Shown here: piece by piece, positions 47,273-56,777 of the stretch
How positions within the stretch are numbered: position 1 is the first letter of the stretch
Layout of the letters: each line of letters begins with the position of its first letter
Source of the DNA: Bacteroidetes bacterium ADurb.Bin145
GTDB taxonomy: Bacteria; Bacteroidota; Bacteroidia; Bacteroidales; VadinHA17
Direction of reading: 5' to 3'
Length of the DNA: 64,000 bases
Assembly: GCA_002070505.1 (NCBI GenBank)
Contig: MWDJ01000008.1
Coordinates: 37,865 to 101,864, forward strand
Translations under genes and position numbers: made by a program
The notes under the pieces: generated by a model
The model's input: only the letters and a program-made list of their open reading frames with translations
What the model was told of the DNA's origin: nothing
The model's database searches: none

Positions 47273-48577
47273 TCATTTTTTTCTGAAAAATATCCTAATA
47301 GGAACTCCGGTGAACTGAAATTGTTCTCTCATTCTGTTCTCGACATATCTTTTATATGGTTCTTTAACATACTGCGGGAGATTGCAGAAAAATGCGAATG
47401 TTGGTGTTTGTGAGGGTAGCTGAGTGGCATATTTAATTTTAATTTGTTTCCCTTTCACAGCCGGAGGCGGATTTTTCTTTACCAGTTCAAGCATCACCTG
47501 GTTCAATTCCGGAGTGGGAATTTTCCTTGTTCTGTTCATATAAACACTGTCAATAAGTTCCAGGATTTTATGTATCCTCTGTTTGTTAATTGCTGAAATG
47601 AAAAGGATTTCATAATCGGTGAAAGGGGCTGTTTTTGTCCTGATTTCCATTTCGATTTTTTTTGCAGTATTTGTTTCTTTATTGACAAGATCCCACTTGT
47701 TGACAAGTACAATAAGCCCCTTGTTATTCTTATAGATAAGAGAAAGAATATTAAGATCCTGAGATTCAATACCTCTTGTACCGTCGATAAGTAGAAGGCA
47801 GATATCAGAATTCTCAATTGCCCTGATTGCTCTCATCACAGAATAGAACTCCACATCTTCAGTCACTTTCCCTTTCTTTCTCAGGCCGGCAGTATCAACA
47901 AGGAAAAAATCATGATTAAATTTATTATAACGGGTGAATATTGAATCCCTTGTTGTTCCGGGGAGTGGTGTGACAATATTTCTCTCCTCGCCCAGGAGTG
48001 AATTGACAAGAGATGATTTTCCCACATTTGGCCGGCCGGTAATTGCTATCCTGGGGATATCAGGGATTATCTCCGGTTCGGAGGCTGCCAGGAATTTTAC
48101 AACTTCATCAAGAAGATCCCCGGTCCCGCTGCCATTTATTGAACTAAGCGGATAATAATCACCAAGACCCAGTCCGAAAAACTCGTGAGCATCTATGAGT
48201 CTCTCATTATTGTCGACTTTGTTTACTACCAGGAAAGTCTTTTTATCAGATCTTCTCAGCAGGTCTGCAACAGATTTATCCAGTTCATGTATCCCGACCG
48301 TAACATCAACAAGAAAGAGTATCAGATCGGATTCCTCAATAGCTAGATGTACCTGTTTATTTATTTCCCCTTCAAAGATATCGTCGGAATTCTCAACATA
48401 CCCTCCTGTATCGATCAGAGAAAAATCAATTCCGTTCCAGTTACAGGTCCCGTAGTTCCGGTCACGGGTCACCCCGCTCATCTCATCAACGATAGCATCC
48501 CTTGAACCGGTCAGCCTGTTAAACAGGGTTGATTTACCTACATTTGGTCTCCCGACTATTGCGACTATTTTACCCAT
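47273..48577 (-). CDS. der: Ribosome-assembly GTPase Der (EngA)
   Basis: A 434-residue double GTPase for late 50S subunit maturation. Two G domains are seen: [12 protein letters not shown] near residue 8 with DTGG and NKVD, and [12 protein letters not shown] near 180 with [10 protein letters not shown] and NKWD. A KH-like domain at the C-terminus ends in PIRIFFRKK. Both domains have complete motifs. It follows era by 18 bases on the minus strand. Confidence 0.98.
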   Translation of the reverse strand: MGKIVAIVGRPNVGKSTLFNRLTGSRDAIVDEMSGVTRDRNYGTCNWNGIDFSLIDTGGYVENSDDIFEGEINKQVHLAIEESDLILFLVDVTVGIHELDKSVADLLRRSDKKTFLVVNKVDNNERLIDAHEFFGLGLGDYYPLSSINGSGTGDLLDEVVKFLAASEPEIIPDIPRIAITGRPNVGKSSLVNSLLGEERNIVTPLPGTTRDSIFTRYNKFNHDFFLVDTAGLRKKGKVTEDVEFYSVMRAIRAIENSDICLLLIDGTRGIESQDLNILSLIYKNNKGLIVLVNKWDLVNKETNTAKKIEMEIRTKTAPFTDYEILFISAINKQRIHKILELIDSVYMNRTRKIPTPELNQVMLELVKKNPPPAVKGKQIKIKYATQLPSQTPTFAFFCNLPQYVKEPYKRYVENRMREQFQFTGVPIRIFFRKK

Positions 48578-48595
48578 AACCGGTCTTTAATCAAT

Positions 48596-49474
48596 TCAAC
48601 GATAACCGAATCTTCTTAACATCAGAGGCTTCTCTCTCCATTCCCTGGACACTTTGACAAATAATTCCAGAAATACCTTTTTCCCGAAGAAGTCTTCCAT
48701 TTCTTTCCTCGCTTCAGAACCAACTAATTTGAGCATTACCCCTTTGTGTCCTATTACTATGCCTTTCTGGCTATCGCGTTCAACGTGTATCAGCGCCCTT
48801 ATTTTAAGGATCCCTGATTCTTCATGGAAATTTTCAATTTCAATTTCAACGGAATATGGCACCTCTTTCTTATAATGAATAAGGATTTTTTCACGCAGTA
48901 TTTCTGATGCAAAGAACCTTTCGTATTTATCAGTTAGCTGGTCTTTAGGAAAGTAAGGCGGATTCTGGGGCAGATATGAAATTACCGCCTTTAAAAGTGT
49001 ATCCAGATTAAATCTGTTTATAGCTGACACGGGAATGACCAAAGAACCAGGGAACGCAGTTTTCCAATGTTCAACTATCCGGTCAAGCTCTTCCTGGTTT
49101 GACAGATCGATCTTGTTGATGACAATGATTGCCGGTATCCCGGATGTCTTAATTTTTTCAATATATGTTTTTTCTGAAATTGGTTTTTCCTTTACATCTG
49201 TTACATACAGAATAATATCAGCATCCTGCAGGGCTCCCAGGACAAAATTCATCATTGCCTCCTGGAGTTTATATTTTGGATTCAGGATCCCGGGAGTGTC
49301 TGAATAGACAATCTGGAAATCATCTCCGTTGACGATACCCATTATCCGGTGCCTGGTCGTCTGAGCTTTGGAGGTAACTATTGAAAGTTTTTCTCCGACA
49401 AGAGCATTCATTATTGTCGACTTGCCGACATTCGGGTTCCCAAGAATATTTACAAAACCGGATCTATGCTTCAT
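48596..49474 (-). CDS. era: GTPase Era
   Basis: A 292-residue GTPase that binds the 3' end of 16S rRNA and aids 30S maturation. G1 is GNPNVGKSTIMN near residue 11, G3 is SDTPG near 58 and G4 is VINKID near 118. The C-terminal KH domain contains GIVIGHKGVMLKLVGSEARKEME near 235. It starts 9 bases after the rluB-like stop, in an rluB-era-der order. Confidence 0.98.
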   Translation of the reverse strand: MKHRSGFVNILGNPNVGKSTIMNALVGEKLSIVTSKAQTTRHRIMGIVNGDDFQIVYSDTPGILNPKYKLQEAMMNFVLGALQDADIILYVTDVKEKPISEKTYIEKIKTSGIPAIIVINKIDLSNQEELDRIVEHWKTAFPGSLVIPVSAINRFNLDTLLKAVISYLPQNPPYFPKDQLTDKYERFFASEILREKILIHYKKEVPYSVEIEIENFHEESGILKIRALIHVERDSQKGIVIGHKGVMLKLVGSEARKEMEDFFGKKVFLELFVKVSREWREKPLMLRRFGYR

Positions 49475-49483
49475 TCGAAAAAA

Positions 49484-50332
49484 TTAAAATAATCCACGCT
49501 TAAGCATGCTGATCTCTTTTTCAGACAGATATCTCCATCTGCCTCTCGGAACATTCTTCTTTGTTAATCCTGCAAAGTAAACCCTGTCCAGATTTTTTAC
49601 TTTATAGCCCAATGATTCAAAAAGTCGCCTCACCACCCTGTTTTGTCCTGAATGAAGCTCCAGACCTATTTTTGATTTATCAGGAGGGTCGGAGTATGCT
49701 ACTGAATCAGAAACGACTACTTCACCGTCCAGCTCGATCCCTTCAGCCAGTTTATACATATCTTCTTTGGAAACTGCCTTATCAAGAGAAACATGGTAAA
49801 TCTTTTTCCTCTCATATTTTGGGTGCGTGAGCTTCCCGGTCAGTTCGCCGTCATTTGTCAGCAGCAGGACTCCTGTCGTCTCCTTGTCAAGCCTGCCAAC
49901 CGGGTAAACCCTTTCGGGACATTCATTGCCCAGAAGTTCAATGACAGTATGATCAGCATGGGGGTCCTTTACTGTGGTAACATAACCTTTGGGTTTATTC
50001 ATCAGGATATAGACTTTCCTTTCAGCTGACAGCCTTTTGCCTTTTAACCTTACATCGTCACCCCTGGAGACCTTTGTTCCAAGGCTGGTTATGATTTTCC
50101 CGTTCACCGAGATTAAACCCTTCCCGATCAAATCATCTGCTTCTCTCCTTGAACAAACTCCGCTGTTAGCAATATACCTGTTTAGCCTGATTTCTGCGGG
50201 AGAACCCTTTGATAAACGGACAGTATCGTCTCTTCTGGCTGACGATCCCTTCCGGTCTTTTTGGGGAGATCTGTGCTCAGATGGCCTGGTAAAATACCCG
50301 GTTTTTTTACGGGCTTGTCTGCGATTTTCCAT
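49484..50332 (-). CDS. Large-subunit rRNA pseudouridine synthase, RluB/RsuA family
   Basis: A 282-residue protein with an S4 RNA-binding domain (RLNRYIANSGVCSRREADDLI, near residues 50-70) and an RsuA-type catalytic domain. PVGRLDKETTGVLLLTNDG near residue 137 carries the catalytic Asp. A basic, disordered N-terminal tail of about 45 residues, rich in R, K and S, precedes the S4 domain, common in Bacteroidota RluB. The start is the ATG at 50332. The longer frame begins at a TTG at 50362 that overlaps a -7 promoter element (50352-50359). Confidence 0.9.
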   Translation of the reverse strand: MENRRQARKKTGYFTRPSEHRSPQKDRKGSSARRDDTVRLSKGSPAEIRLNRYIANSGVCSRREADDLIGKGLISVNGKIITSLGTKVSRGDDVRLKGKRLSAERKVYILMNKPKGYVTTVKDPHADHTVIELLGNECPERVYPVGRLDKETTGVLLLTNDGELTGKLTHPKYERKKIYHVSLDKAVSKEDMYKLAEGIELDGEVVVSDSVAYSDPPDKSKIGLELHSGQNRVVRRLFESLGYKVKNLDRVYFAGLTKKNVPRGRWRYLSEKEISMLKRGLF

Positions 50333-50351
50333 TTCAAAGTAAATCAGGTTG

Positions 50352-50359
50352 CAAAGGTA
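50352..50359 (-). promoter_or_regulatory. -7 element TACCTTTG for rluB-era-der (minus strand)
   Basis: On the minus strand TACCTTTG followed by C matches TAnnTTTG, about 20 bases before the rluB ATG. No -33 match at the ideal spacing was found. The opposite strand carries the glmM promoter region, so the two promoters overlap back to back. Confidence 0.5.
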
Positions 50360-50365
50360 CAATTA

Positions 50366-50396
50366 TTTGACAATTTATGATTTGACTATTTTTTTG
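50366..50396 (+). promoter_or_regulatory. Possible glmM promoter
   Basis: TTTG at 50366-50369 is followed 17 bases later by TATTTTTTTG at 50387-50396. Both the spacing and the -7 element (two extra T) deviate from the consensus, so this is tentative. Confidence 0.35.
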
Positions 50397-50429
50397 CACC
50401 TTTGTGAGCTTAAAATATCTCATATTTTT

Positions 50430-51809
50430 ATGGCATTAATAAAATCAATTTCAGGAATAAGAGGTACCATAGGAGGCAGACCTGGAGAGAATCTGACTCC
50501 TGTCGATATCGTTAAATTCAGTGCAGCTTACGGAACCTGGATCAGGAAAAGAACTTCGGGAAGAGATCCTCATATTATTATTGGCCGCGACGCAAGAAAA
50601 TCAGGCCCTCTTGTAAGAGATTTGGTTATCAATACATTACGCTGTCTCGGTATTAATGTTACTGATCTGGGAATGGCAACAACCCCTACTGTTGAGATCG
50701 CAGTCGGAAGCGGAGCAAGCGGCGGAATAATAATAACTGCAAGTCATAATCCAGCCCAATGGAATGCCCTTAAACTACTTAATGAGAAAGGTGAATTTCT
50801 TTCTTCAGAAGATGGCAATGAGGTTCTTGAACTTGCGGAATCTGAGAAGTTTGATTTCGTTCCGAGCGGAAAAGAAGGTTCCCTGACAATTGATGATACG
50901 TGGGGTGACAGGCATATAAAAAAGGTTCTTGGACTGGAACTGGTTGATATGGATATAATAAAAAAAGCCAGGTTCAGTGTAGCTGTCGATTGCGTTAATT
51001 CTGTCGGTGGTGTGATTATTCCTGAACTGCTCAGGCGGCTAGGAGTGGAAAAGGTGATAGGGCTCAATACAAAGCCTGACGGCGATTTTGCCCATAATCC
51101 TGAACCTCTACCGGAAAACCTTAAAGATATTTCGGCTCTCGTGATAAGGGAGAAGGCCGATCTGGGCTTTGTTGTAGATCCGGATGTTGACAGACTGGCA
51201 ATAATAAATGAAAACGGATCAATGTTCGGTGAGGAATACACGCTGGTATCAGTTGCCGATTATATTTTAAGCAAAACCCCTGGTAATACTGTATCAAATA
51301 TGTCATCAACAAGAGCGTTAAAAGATGTCACTGAAAAATATGGTTATAAATACTATTCGTCACCTGTGGGGGAAGTAAATGTTGTTGAAGAAATGAAAAA
51401 AAGAAAAGCAGTTATCGGCGGAGAAGGTAATGGAGGCGTAATTTATCCGGAACTGCATTATGGACGTGATGCTCTGGTCGGGATAGCATTGTTTCTTACG
51501 CATCTTGCCAAAAGCAGGATGAAATGTTCAGAACTCAGGAAGAAATATCCTGAATATGTGATAGCCAAGAAGAAGATAACCCTTCAGCCGTCATTTGATT
51601 TTAATAAGGTTCTCGATGAAATAAGGAAGCAATATAATAGTATGCAGATTGATGAGAGAGATGGTATGAGGATCGAATATCCGGATGGCTGGTTACAGAT
51701 CAGAAAATCAAATACGGAGCCGATCATAAGAATTTATGCTGAAAGTATCAATCAGGAAAAGGCTGATACTATGGCAGAAAGAGTTATTTCAATTATTAAA
51801 AATGCTTAA
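50430..51809 (+). CDS. glmM: Phosphoglucosamine mutase-type phosphohexomutase GlmM
   Basis: A 459-residue alpha-D-phosphohexomutase, annotated in Bacteroidota as phosphoglucosamine mutase (GlcN-6-P to GlcN-1-P, towards UDP-GlcNAc for peptidoglycan). The phosphoserine loop TASHNPAQWNALK is near residue 101, the metal loop VDPDVDRLA near 249, the sugar loop GEGNGGVIYP near 330 and the phosphate-binding RKSNTEPIIRIY near 425. I start it at the ATG at 50430, where the domain begins (ALIKSISGIRGTIGG). The 27 residues upstream in the long frame overlap the promoter region. A phosphomanno- or phosphoglucomutase role cannot be excluded. Confidence 0.92.
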   Translation: MALIKSISGIRGTIGGRPGENLTPVDIVKFSAAYGTWIRKRTSGRDPHIIIGRDARKSGPLVRDLVINTLRCLGINVTDLGMATTPTVEIAVGSGASGGIIITASHNPAQWNALKLLNEKGEFLSSEDGNEVLELAESEKFDFVPSGKEGSLTIDDTWGDRHIKKVLGLELVDMDIIKKARFSVAVDCVNSVGGVIIPELLRRLGVEKVIGLNTKPDGDFAHNPEPLPENLKDISALVIREKADLGFVVDPDVDRLAIINENGSMFGEEYTLVSVADYILSKTPGNTVSNMSSTRALKDVTEKYGYKYYSSPVGEVNVVEEMKKRKAVIGGEGNGGVIYPELHYGRDALVGIALFLTHLAKSRMKCSELRKKYPEYVIAKKKITLQPSFDFNKVLDEIRKQYNSMQIDERDGMRIEYPDGWLQIRKSNTEPIIRIYAESINQEKADTMAERVISIIKNA

Positions 51810-51845
51810 TTTTTACATTGACAGGAATAAAAATACCCTCTTAAA

Positions 51846-51870
51846 TGTCTTTAGATCGTAAAGACAATTT
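51846..51870 (+). terminator. Perfect hairpin after glmM (terminator or operator)
   Basis: TGTCTTTA (51846-51853) and TAAAGACA (51859-51866) form an 8-bp perfect stem with a 5-base GATCG loop, 37 bases after glmM and followed by ATTTTGTG. The stem is AT-rich and the T run is short, so it may instead be a regulator site for the efflux genes. The rest of the 51810-52039 gap holds one -7 element and a 14-codon ORF without support. Confidence 0.4.
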
Positions 51871-51921
51871 TGTGTCGATGTTAAATATTGTTAATTAAAC
51901 AATGGGAACATACCATTTAAA

Positions 51922-51929
51922 TACTTTTG
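51922..51929 (+). promoter_or_regulatory. -7 element TACTTTTG before the efflux operon
   Basis: TACTTTTG matches TAnnTTTG and is 110 bases before the HlyD-type gene, giving a long leader. No TTTG is found at the -33 spacing. Confidence 0.4.
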
Positions 51930-52039
51930 TGACTGTTTAAAAATTAAAGGGAACTACTGTCTTAGAGAATTCTTAAAAAAATGGAACTGATACAGGCAGG
52001 AGATTCCGCCAGAATAAAAAAATAAAAAAGGATTATCTG

Positions 52040-53704
52040 ATGAAAAAGACAATTATTATTGCGGCAAGTGCACTGGTAGTATTGATTATTGCACTTATTG
52101 TAATTGGAAGGATCTCCAAAAAGAAATCAATGGAAAACCTTTTTGTCAAGGCTCAGAAAGGAGCATTTGACATAATAGTTACCACCACAGGGGAACTGCA
52201 GGCTGAGAATTCAATTGATATTACAGGACCGGAATTCATGATGAACAGGAGAATAAGGGTTATGGATATTAAGATCACTGACCTGGTTCCTGAGGGTACG
52301 GAAGTCAAGAAAGGAGACTATATTGCTTCTCTCGACAAAACAACATTTGATAACACCCTGAAGGATCAGTTAGAGAATCTTGAGACCATGGAGACAAATC
52401 TGGAAGTCCGGACCCTTGATACCGCAGTCTCTCTCAGTAACCTCAGGGATCAGATCAAGAACCTCAAATTCAATGTTGAAGAGGCAAGACTGACTGTACA
52501 GGAATCAAAATTTGAGCCTCCTACAACACAGCGTCAGGCTGAAATATCACTGGAGAAGGCTATAAGATCGCTTGATCAGGCTCTGAGAAGCTATGAACTG
52601 AAAGTCGAACAGGCCAAATCTGATATGAGGACAATTAAAAACCAGCTTTCAGAACAGCGGCAGCAGGTCAAAGACCTTCAGACTCTTCTTGCACAGTTTG
52701 ATATTTATGCCCCGGCTGATGGTATGGTTATCTATAAAAGAGACAGGACCAATGCAAAAAGGAAAATCGGATCATCATTATCACCATGGGATAATGTTGT
52801 AGCAACACTGCCGGATATGTCAAGTATGATCTCGAAGACTTATGTAAACGAGATAGACGTAAGCAAGGTTAAGACAGGGCAGAAGGTTGAAATAATGGTG
52901 GATGCTTTTCCTGAAAAAAGATATTCAGGATCAGTTATCAGCGTGGCAAACATTGGAGAACAGCTTCCGAATGCAGATGCAAAAGTGTTTGAGGTTGTTA
53001 TTAAACTGGATGGTTCCGACAATATCCTGAGACCTTCCATGACTACTGGCAACAAGATCGTTACCAAAACTATAAATGATGTAACATATATTCCTCTTGA
53101 ATGTGTGCAGACCACTCCGGACAGTATTCCGTTTGTATATATGAAAAATGGTACGAAAAGGATTGTTGTTCTGGGGGAATCAAATGAAAACAGTGTGATT
53201 ATTGAGAAAGGCCTGGAGCCGGATGAACAGCTTTATCTTAATACTCCCGAGGAACCTGAGAAGTTTACCAAAATCGTTGGTGAAGAACTTATTTCAGAAA
53301 TCAAAGAAAGGGCGAAAGCCAAGAAGGAAGCAGAAAGAAAAGCCAATGAGGAAGCCAGGAGGAATTACAGTGGAGAAGGTGGCATGGGCATGCGTCCGGG
53401 AATGGGCGGAGGCGGATTTCCGGGAGGTGGTATGAGAGGCGGTAATTTCCAGGGCGGCGGCCAGGGCGGCAATATGGATACAGCTGCTATGCGCAGATTC
53501 AGGGAAAGCATGAGAAATGGTAATTTCCCCGGTGGCGGCCAGGGAGGTAATATGGATACCGCAGCAATGAGGAGATTCAGGCAGATGATGGAGAGTAATC
53601 CTCAGGGAGGACAGCCAGGCGCACAACCGGGCATGCAACCCAGGACCAGGAATAATTCTGCAGGCCAGGGTAACACGAATCCTGACCCTCAGAGACAAAG
53701 ATAA
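52040..53704 (+). CDS. HlyD/MacA-type efflux adaptor with Gly/Met/Arg-rich repeat tail
   Basis: A 554-residue periplasmic adaptor with one N-terminal membrane helix (near residues 5-24). A lipoyl half-motif, a coiled-coil hairpin (about 105-225), a second lipoyl half with IYAPADGMVIYKRDR near 230 and the beta-barrel part fit the MacA/HlyD family. Such adaptors link an inner-membrane MacB-type permease with a TolC-type channel, both encoded next. A charged helix leads into a C-terminal tail of about 110 residues rich in G, M, Q and R, which holds a 26-residue tandem repeat. The core family lacks this tail. Confidence 0.88.
   Translation: MKKTIIIAASALVVLIIALIVIGRISKKKSMENLFVKAQKGAFDIIVTTTGELQAENSIDITGPEFMMNRRIRVMDIKITDLVPEGTEVKKGDYIASLDKTTFDNTLKDQLENLETMETNLEVRTLDTAVSLSNLRDQIKNLKFNVEEARLTVQESKFEPPTTQRQAEISLEKAIRSLDQALRSYELKVEQAKSDMRTIKNQLSEQRQQVKDLQTLLAQFDIYAPADGMVIYKRDRTNAKRKIGSSLSPWDNVVATLPDMSSMISKTYVNEIDVSKVKTGQKVEIMVDAFPEKRYSGSVISVANIGEQLPNADAKVFEVVIKLDGSDNILRPSMTTGNKIVTKTINDVTYIPLECVQTTPDSIPFVYMKNGTKRIVVLGESNENSVIIEKGLEPDEQLYLNTPEEPEKFTKIVGEELISEIKERAKAKKEAERKANEEARRNYSGEGGMGMRPGMGGGGFPGGGMRGGNFQGGGQGGNMDTAAMRRFRESMRNGNFPGGGQGGNMDTAAMRRFRQMMESNPQGGQPGAQPGMQPRTRNNSAGQGNTNPDPQRQR
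53441..53596 (+). repeat. Two-copy 78-base tandem repeat in the adaptor tail
   Basis: Copies at 53441-53518 and 53519-53596 encode GNF(Q/P)GGGQGGNMDTAAMRRFR and five more residues each. In the first 21 codons the copies differ by about seven synonymous codons and one replacement, so the peptide seems to have been kept under selection after the duplication. Confidence 0.85.
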
Positions 53705-53762
53705 TCTGAAAGTCAGATACTCCAGAGAACAGACAGATTTTTAATTTTAAAAAGAAAGCAAG

Positions 53763-55157
53763 ATGTTCAAATTTATCTTCAGATATTTCCACGACATAGA
53801 AATTGCTGTTGAATCGATCATATCCAATAAGCTGAAGTCAATGCTTACAGCTCTGGGGATAATTTTCGGAGTAGCAGCTGTGATAGCAATGCTTGCTATC
53901 GGAAAAGGAGCCAAGCAGGAAATCATGGAACAGATGAAAATGGTTGGTGTAAACAATATCCTGATCAATCCTATTGTACAGGAAGAAGGTTCGTCAAGTT
54001 CAGACAATGCTGAAAAACAGCAGAAAAAATTCTCAAGAGGACTGAGCATGCTGGATGTTGAAGCAATACGTGAGACTCTTCCTTCTGTTAAAAGGATCAG
54101 TCCGGAAATATCCTTCAATTCAACAGCAATGATGAACGGTGTTAAGTACACAGCTAAACTCGTTGGTGTTTCAAATGACTATTTTTATCTGTATAACCTG
54201 CCTCTTGTAGCAGGTGCATTTTTTAATGAATACCAGGCAGAGAACGGCATACCGGTTTGTATTATCGGTGCGAATATCAGGGCAAAATTCTTCAGTAAGA
54301 TTGACCCTCTGGGGCAATATATTAAGTTTAATGGTATCTGGCTCAAGGTTATAGGAGTGTTGCAGAAAACCACTGTAAGCCTTACCGGTTTTGAAGAAAA
54401 AGGGGTTAATGTTTATAACGATAATATCTATATACCCATTCAGACAATGTTATCAAGATATCAGAACCGGGCTCTTGTTAACACTAAACTTGCCTCCGAG
54501 GCTTCTACCAATGTCATGCTGATGGGAGGCCCCGGTGGTCCTGGAGGAGGAATGGGAAGAGTTATTGTAAGCAGCTCAGATGCAAACACTAACGTTGAGA
54601 CAAACTATAACCAGCTTGACAGAATTGTGGTCCAGGTAAACGAAACAGAACAGATCAATTCTTCAACAGAAGTGCTGAGCCGTATGATGACAAGACGTCA
54701 TTCCAATGTAAAGGATTTTGAGATCACAGTGCCTGAATTGTTACTTAAACAACAGCAAAGGACCAAAGATATCTTTAATATAGTACTGGGAGCCATTGCG
54801 AGCATTTCCCTGATTGTCGGGGGTATCGGTATCATGAATATTATGTTCGCCTCAGTTATGGAAAGGATAAAGGAAATCGGAACCAGAATGGCTATTGGTG
54901 CAAAGAAAATGGACATTGTCGTTCAATTCCTTTCCGAAGCTGTTCTGATCAGTCTGACCGGAGGATTTATTGGGATCTTCCTTGGAGTTATCATGGCCAA
55001 ACTGATTGAACAGATTGCCGGAATAATGACGATTGTTTCATTCTTCTCGGTCTTTATTTCATTCGGAGTATCAGCAGCTGTAGGAGTGATATTCGGCTAC
55101 TCTCCGGCAAAACGTGCATCAGAAAAAGATCCTATTGAATCATTAAGATATGAATAA
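53763..55157 (+). CDS. MacB-type ABC permease without ATPase domain
   Basis: A 464-residue MacB/FtsX permease. The N-terminal part (AVESIISNKLKSMLTALGIIFGVAAVIAMLAIG, near residues 15-47) holds the first helix and a large periplasmic domain follows. Three helices at the C-terminus (near 335-365, 388-415 and 425-450) complete the four-helix topology, with GARKMDIVVQF-like coupling residues near 380. A short glycine-rich loop (GGPGGPGGGMG, near 258) interrupts the periplasmic domain. MacB itself carries its ATPase at the N-terminus; this protein does not and none is adjacent. Confidence 0.88.
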   Translation: MFKFIFRYFHDIEIAVESIISNKLKSMLTALGIIFGVAAVIAMLAIGKGAKQEIMEQMKMVGVNNILINPIVQEEGSSSSDNAEKQQKKFSRGLSMLDVEAIRETLPSVKRISPEISFNSTAMMNGVKYTAKLVGVSNDYFYLYNLPLVAGAFFNEYQAENGIPVCIIGANIRAKFFSKIDPLGQYIKFNGIWLKVIGVLQKTTVSLTGFEEKGVNVYNDNIYIPIQTMLSRYQNRALVNTKLASEASTNVMLMGGPGGPGGGMGRVIVSSSDANTNVETNYNQLDRIVVQVNETEQINSSTEVLSRMMTRRHSNVKDFEITVPELLLKQQQRTKDIFNIVLGAIASISLIVGGIGIMNIMFASVMERIKEIGTRMAIGAKKMDIVVQFLSEAVLISLTGGFIGIFLGVIMAKLIEQIAGIMTIVSFFSVFISFGVSAAVGVIFGYSPAKRASEKDPIESLRYE

Positions 55158-56649
55158 AACAATAACAATGAAGAAATTATTTTTCCTTACGATCATAATT
55201 GCTTTTCTTGTCACAAATCAGAAATCAGCAGCTCAGGAATTAAAAAAACTTACCCTCGATGATGTAATAAAATTAGCCGAGGAACAGTCACCTAATGCTC
55301 TAATGGCCAAGCACAGGTTCCGTGCCAGTTACTGGCAGTACAGGACATTCAAGGCAATGTACAGGCCGGCACTTACACTTACCGGCAATACTCCAGATTA
55401 CACAACAGCAAATACTCGTGTATGGGATGCCGTTAAAGGAGAATACGTTTATATTTCGACAAATATCCTTCAGAATATAGGATCACTTTCACTTCAGCAG
55501 AATATAGGGTTTACAGGTGGTACAATCTCCCTTCAATCAGATCTTACTCTTGAGAATAATCTGGAAACAGACAAACATAATTATATTACTGCTCCCTTAA
55601 GTGTCAGGTTTGTTCAGCCGCTTTTCAGATATAATTCTCTCAGATGGGAGAAAAAAATATCCCCTCTTGAATATGAGCAGGCAAAAAAGACTTACGTGCA
55701 AAGTATAGAGAGCGTTCATCAGCAGGCTGTTCAGTATTTCTTTGCTCTGGCCCTTGCCCAGATAAACAAACAGATCTCTGAAATGAACTACGATAATGCA
55801 GACACCTTGTGGAAAATGTCACAGGGGAGGTATAACCTCGGAACAATTGCAGAAGATGAAATGCTTGAGATGCAGCTTTCCTGGCTTAATACAGACAACG
55901 CCAGAAAAGAGGCCAATATGAACCTGAGGGACAGGGAGATAAGGTTAAGATCCTTCCTCGGTTTCAATGAAAATGTAAATATCGAACTGATAATCCCATC
56001 TGAAGTTCCTGAATTACAGGTCAATCCTCAGGAAGTACTGGAGCTTGCACATGCAAACAACCCGGAGATGATAGCACAACAACTGACATTGCTGAACGCT
56101 CAGAGCAGTGTTGCTCAGGCTAAGGCTGAGAAGGGGCTTAATGCAAACCTTGTTGCTTCTTTTGGATTACGCGATCAGGATCCTGTATTCGCCAACGCAT
56201 ATTCAAAATCGAACCAGCAGCAGACTGTCAGGCTTGGTATAACCCTGCCAATCCTCGACTGGGGACAGGGAAGGGGAAGGTACCAGATGGCAAAATCGAG
56301 CCTGGAACTGGCTCAGGTGACTTCACAACAGCAAAGGTCAGACTTTGATGCAAACCTTATTCTTGATTGCGAGCAGTTCAACCTGCAGGCAGGACAGGTA
56401 GCTACAGCTGCAAAATCCGACACAGTTGCCCAGAGAATGTTCCAGGTTGCATATGAAAGGTTCAGGATCGGGAAAATATCAGTACTTGAACTGAACAATG
56501 CAGATACCAAAAAGGATAGCAACAGAAGAGCATATATCCAGGCAATGCAGAACTACTGGAATTACTTTTACAATATACGAAGTCTTGCACTTTATGATTT
56601 TATAAACAGGAAACCACTCGAGACTGACTACGAGAAGGTATTAGAATAA
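55150..56649 (+). CDS. TolC-family outer-membrane channel
   Basis: A 499-residue TolC/OEP protein. A signal peptide (LFFLTIIIAFLVTNQKSAAQ) precedes LTLDDVIKLAEEQSPNALMAKH, the usual OEP start. Two long helical hairpins follow, and the PILDWGQGRGRYQMAKSSLELAQ segment near residue 370 marks the second repeat. Its start overlaps the permease stop by 8 bases, so adaptor, permease and channel form one operon, closed by a strong terminator at 56674. An internal ATG at 55168 is an equally possible start. Confidence 0.92.
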   Translation: MNKTITMKKLFFLTIIIAFLVTNQKSAAQELKKLTLDDVIKLAEEQSPNALMAKHRFRASYWQYRTFKAMYRPALTLTGNTPDYTTANTRVWDAVKGEYVYISTNILQNIGSLSLQQNIGFTGGTISLQSDLTLENNLETDKHNYITAPLSVRFVQPLFRYNSLRWEKKISPLEYEQAKKTYVQSIESVHQQAVQYFFALALAQINKQISEMNYDNADTLWKMSQGRYNLGTIAEDEMLEMQLSWLNTDNARKEANMNLRDREIRLRSFLGFNENVNIELIIPSEVPELQVNPQEVLELAHANNPEMIAQQLTLLNAQSSVAQAKAEKGLNANLVASFGLRDQDPVFANAYSKSNQQQTVRLGITLPILDWGQGRGRYQMAKSSLELAQVTSQQQRSDFDANLILDCEQFNLQAGQVATAAKSDTVAQRMFQVAYERFRIGKISVLELNNADTKKDSNRRAYIQAMQNYWNYFYNIRSLALYDFINRKPLETDYEKVLE

Positions 56650-56673
56650 AAAATAAGACTTGGGCAAAATGTG

Positions 56674-56705
56674 AAGGCTGGATATTTTATATTCAGCCTT
56701 TTTTT
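56674..56705 (+). terminator. Rho-independent terminator after the efflux operon
   Basis: A 12-bp stem with one G-T pair (AAGGCTGGATAT against ATATTCAGCCTT) has a 3-base loop and a run of seven T ending at 56705. It is the clearest intrinsic terminator in the window and separates the tolC-type gene from secDF. Confidence 0.92.
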
Positions 56706-56718
56706 GTAAAAATTTTAA

Positions 56719-56726
56719 TATATTTG
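56719..56726 (+). promoter_or_regulatory. -7 element TATATTTG before secDF
   Basis: TATATTTG followed by C is an exact -7 match, placed directly after the terminator and 51 bases before the secDF ATG. A TTTTTTTG run ends at 56706; its spacing is too short for a good -33. Confidence 0.6.
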
Positions 56727-56777
56727 CGCCTCGATAAATAAGAATCAGAAATAATTACAGAGTAATTTTAAATAGAG

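Noticed and set aside
51981-52025. 14-codon ORF (MELIQAGDSARIKK) just before the efflux adaptor gene
   Set aside because: No start signal, no attenuator-like structure and no composition pointing to a leader peptide. ORFs this short are expected by chance.
53294-53698. Antisense ORF with His/Cys-rich product opposite the adaptor tail
   Set aside because: It is the reverse reading of the Gly/Met-rich repeat. Its periodicity comes from the tandem repeat, not from coding constraint of its own.
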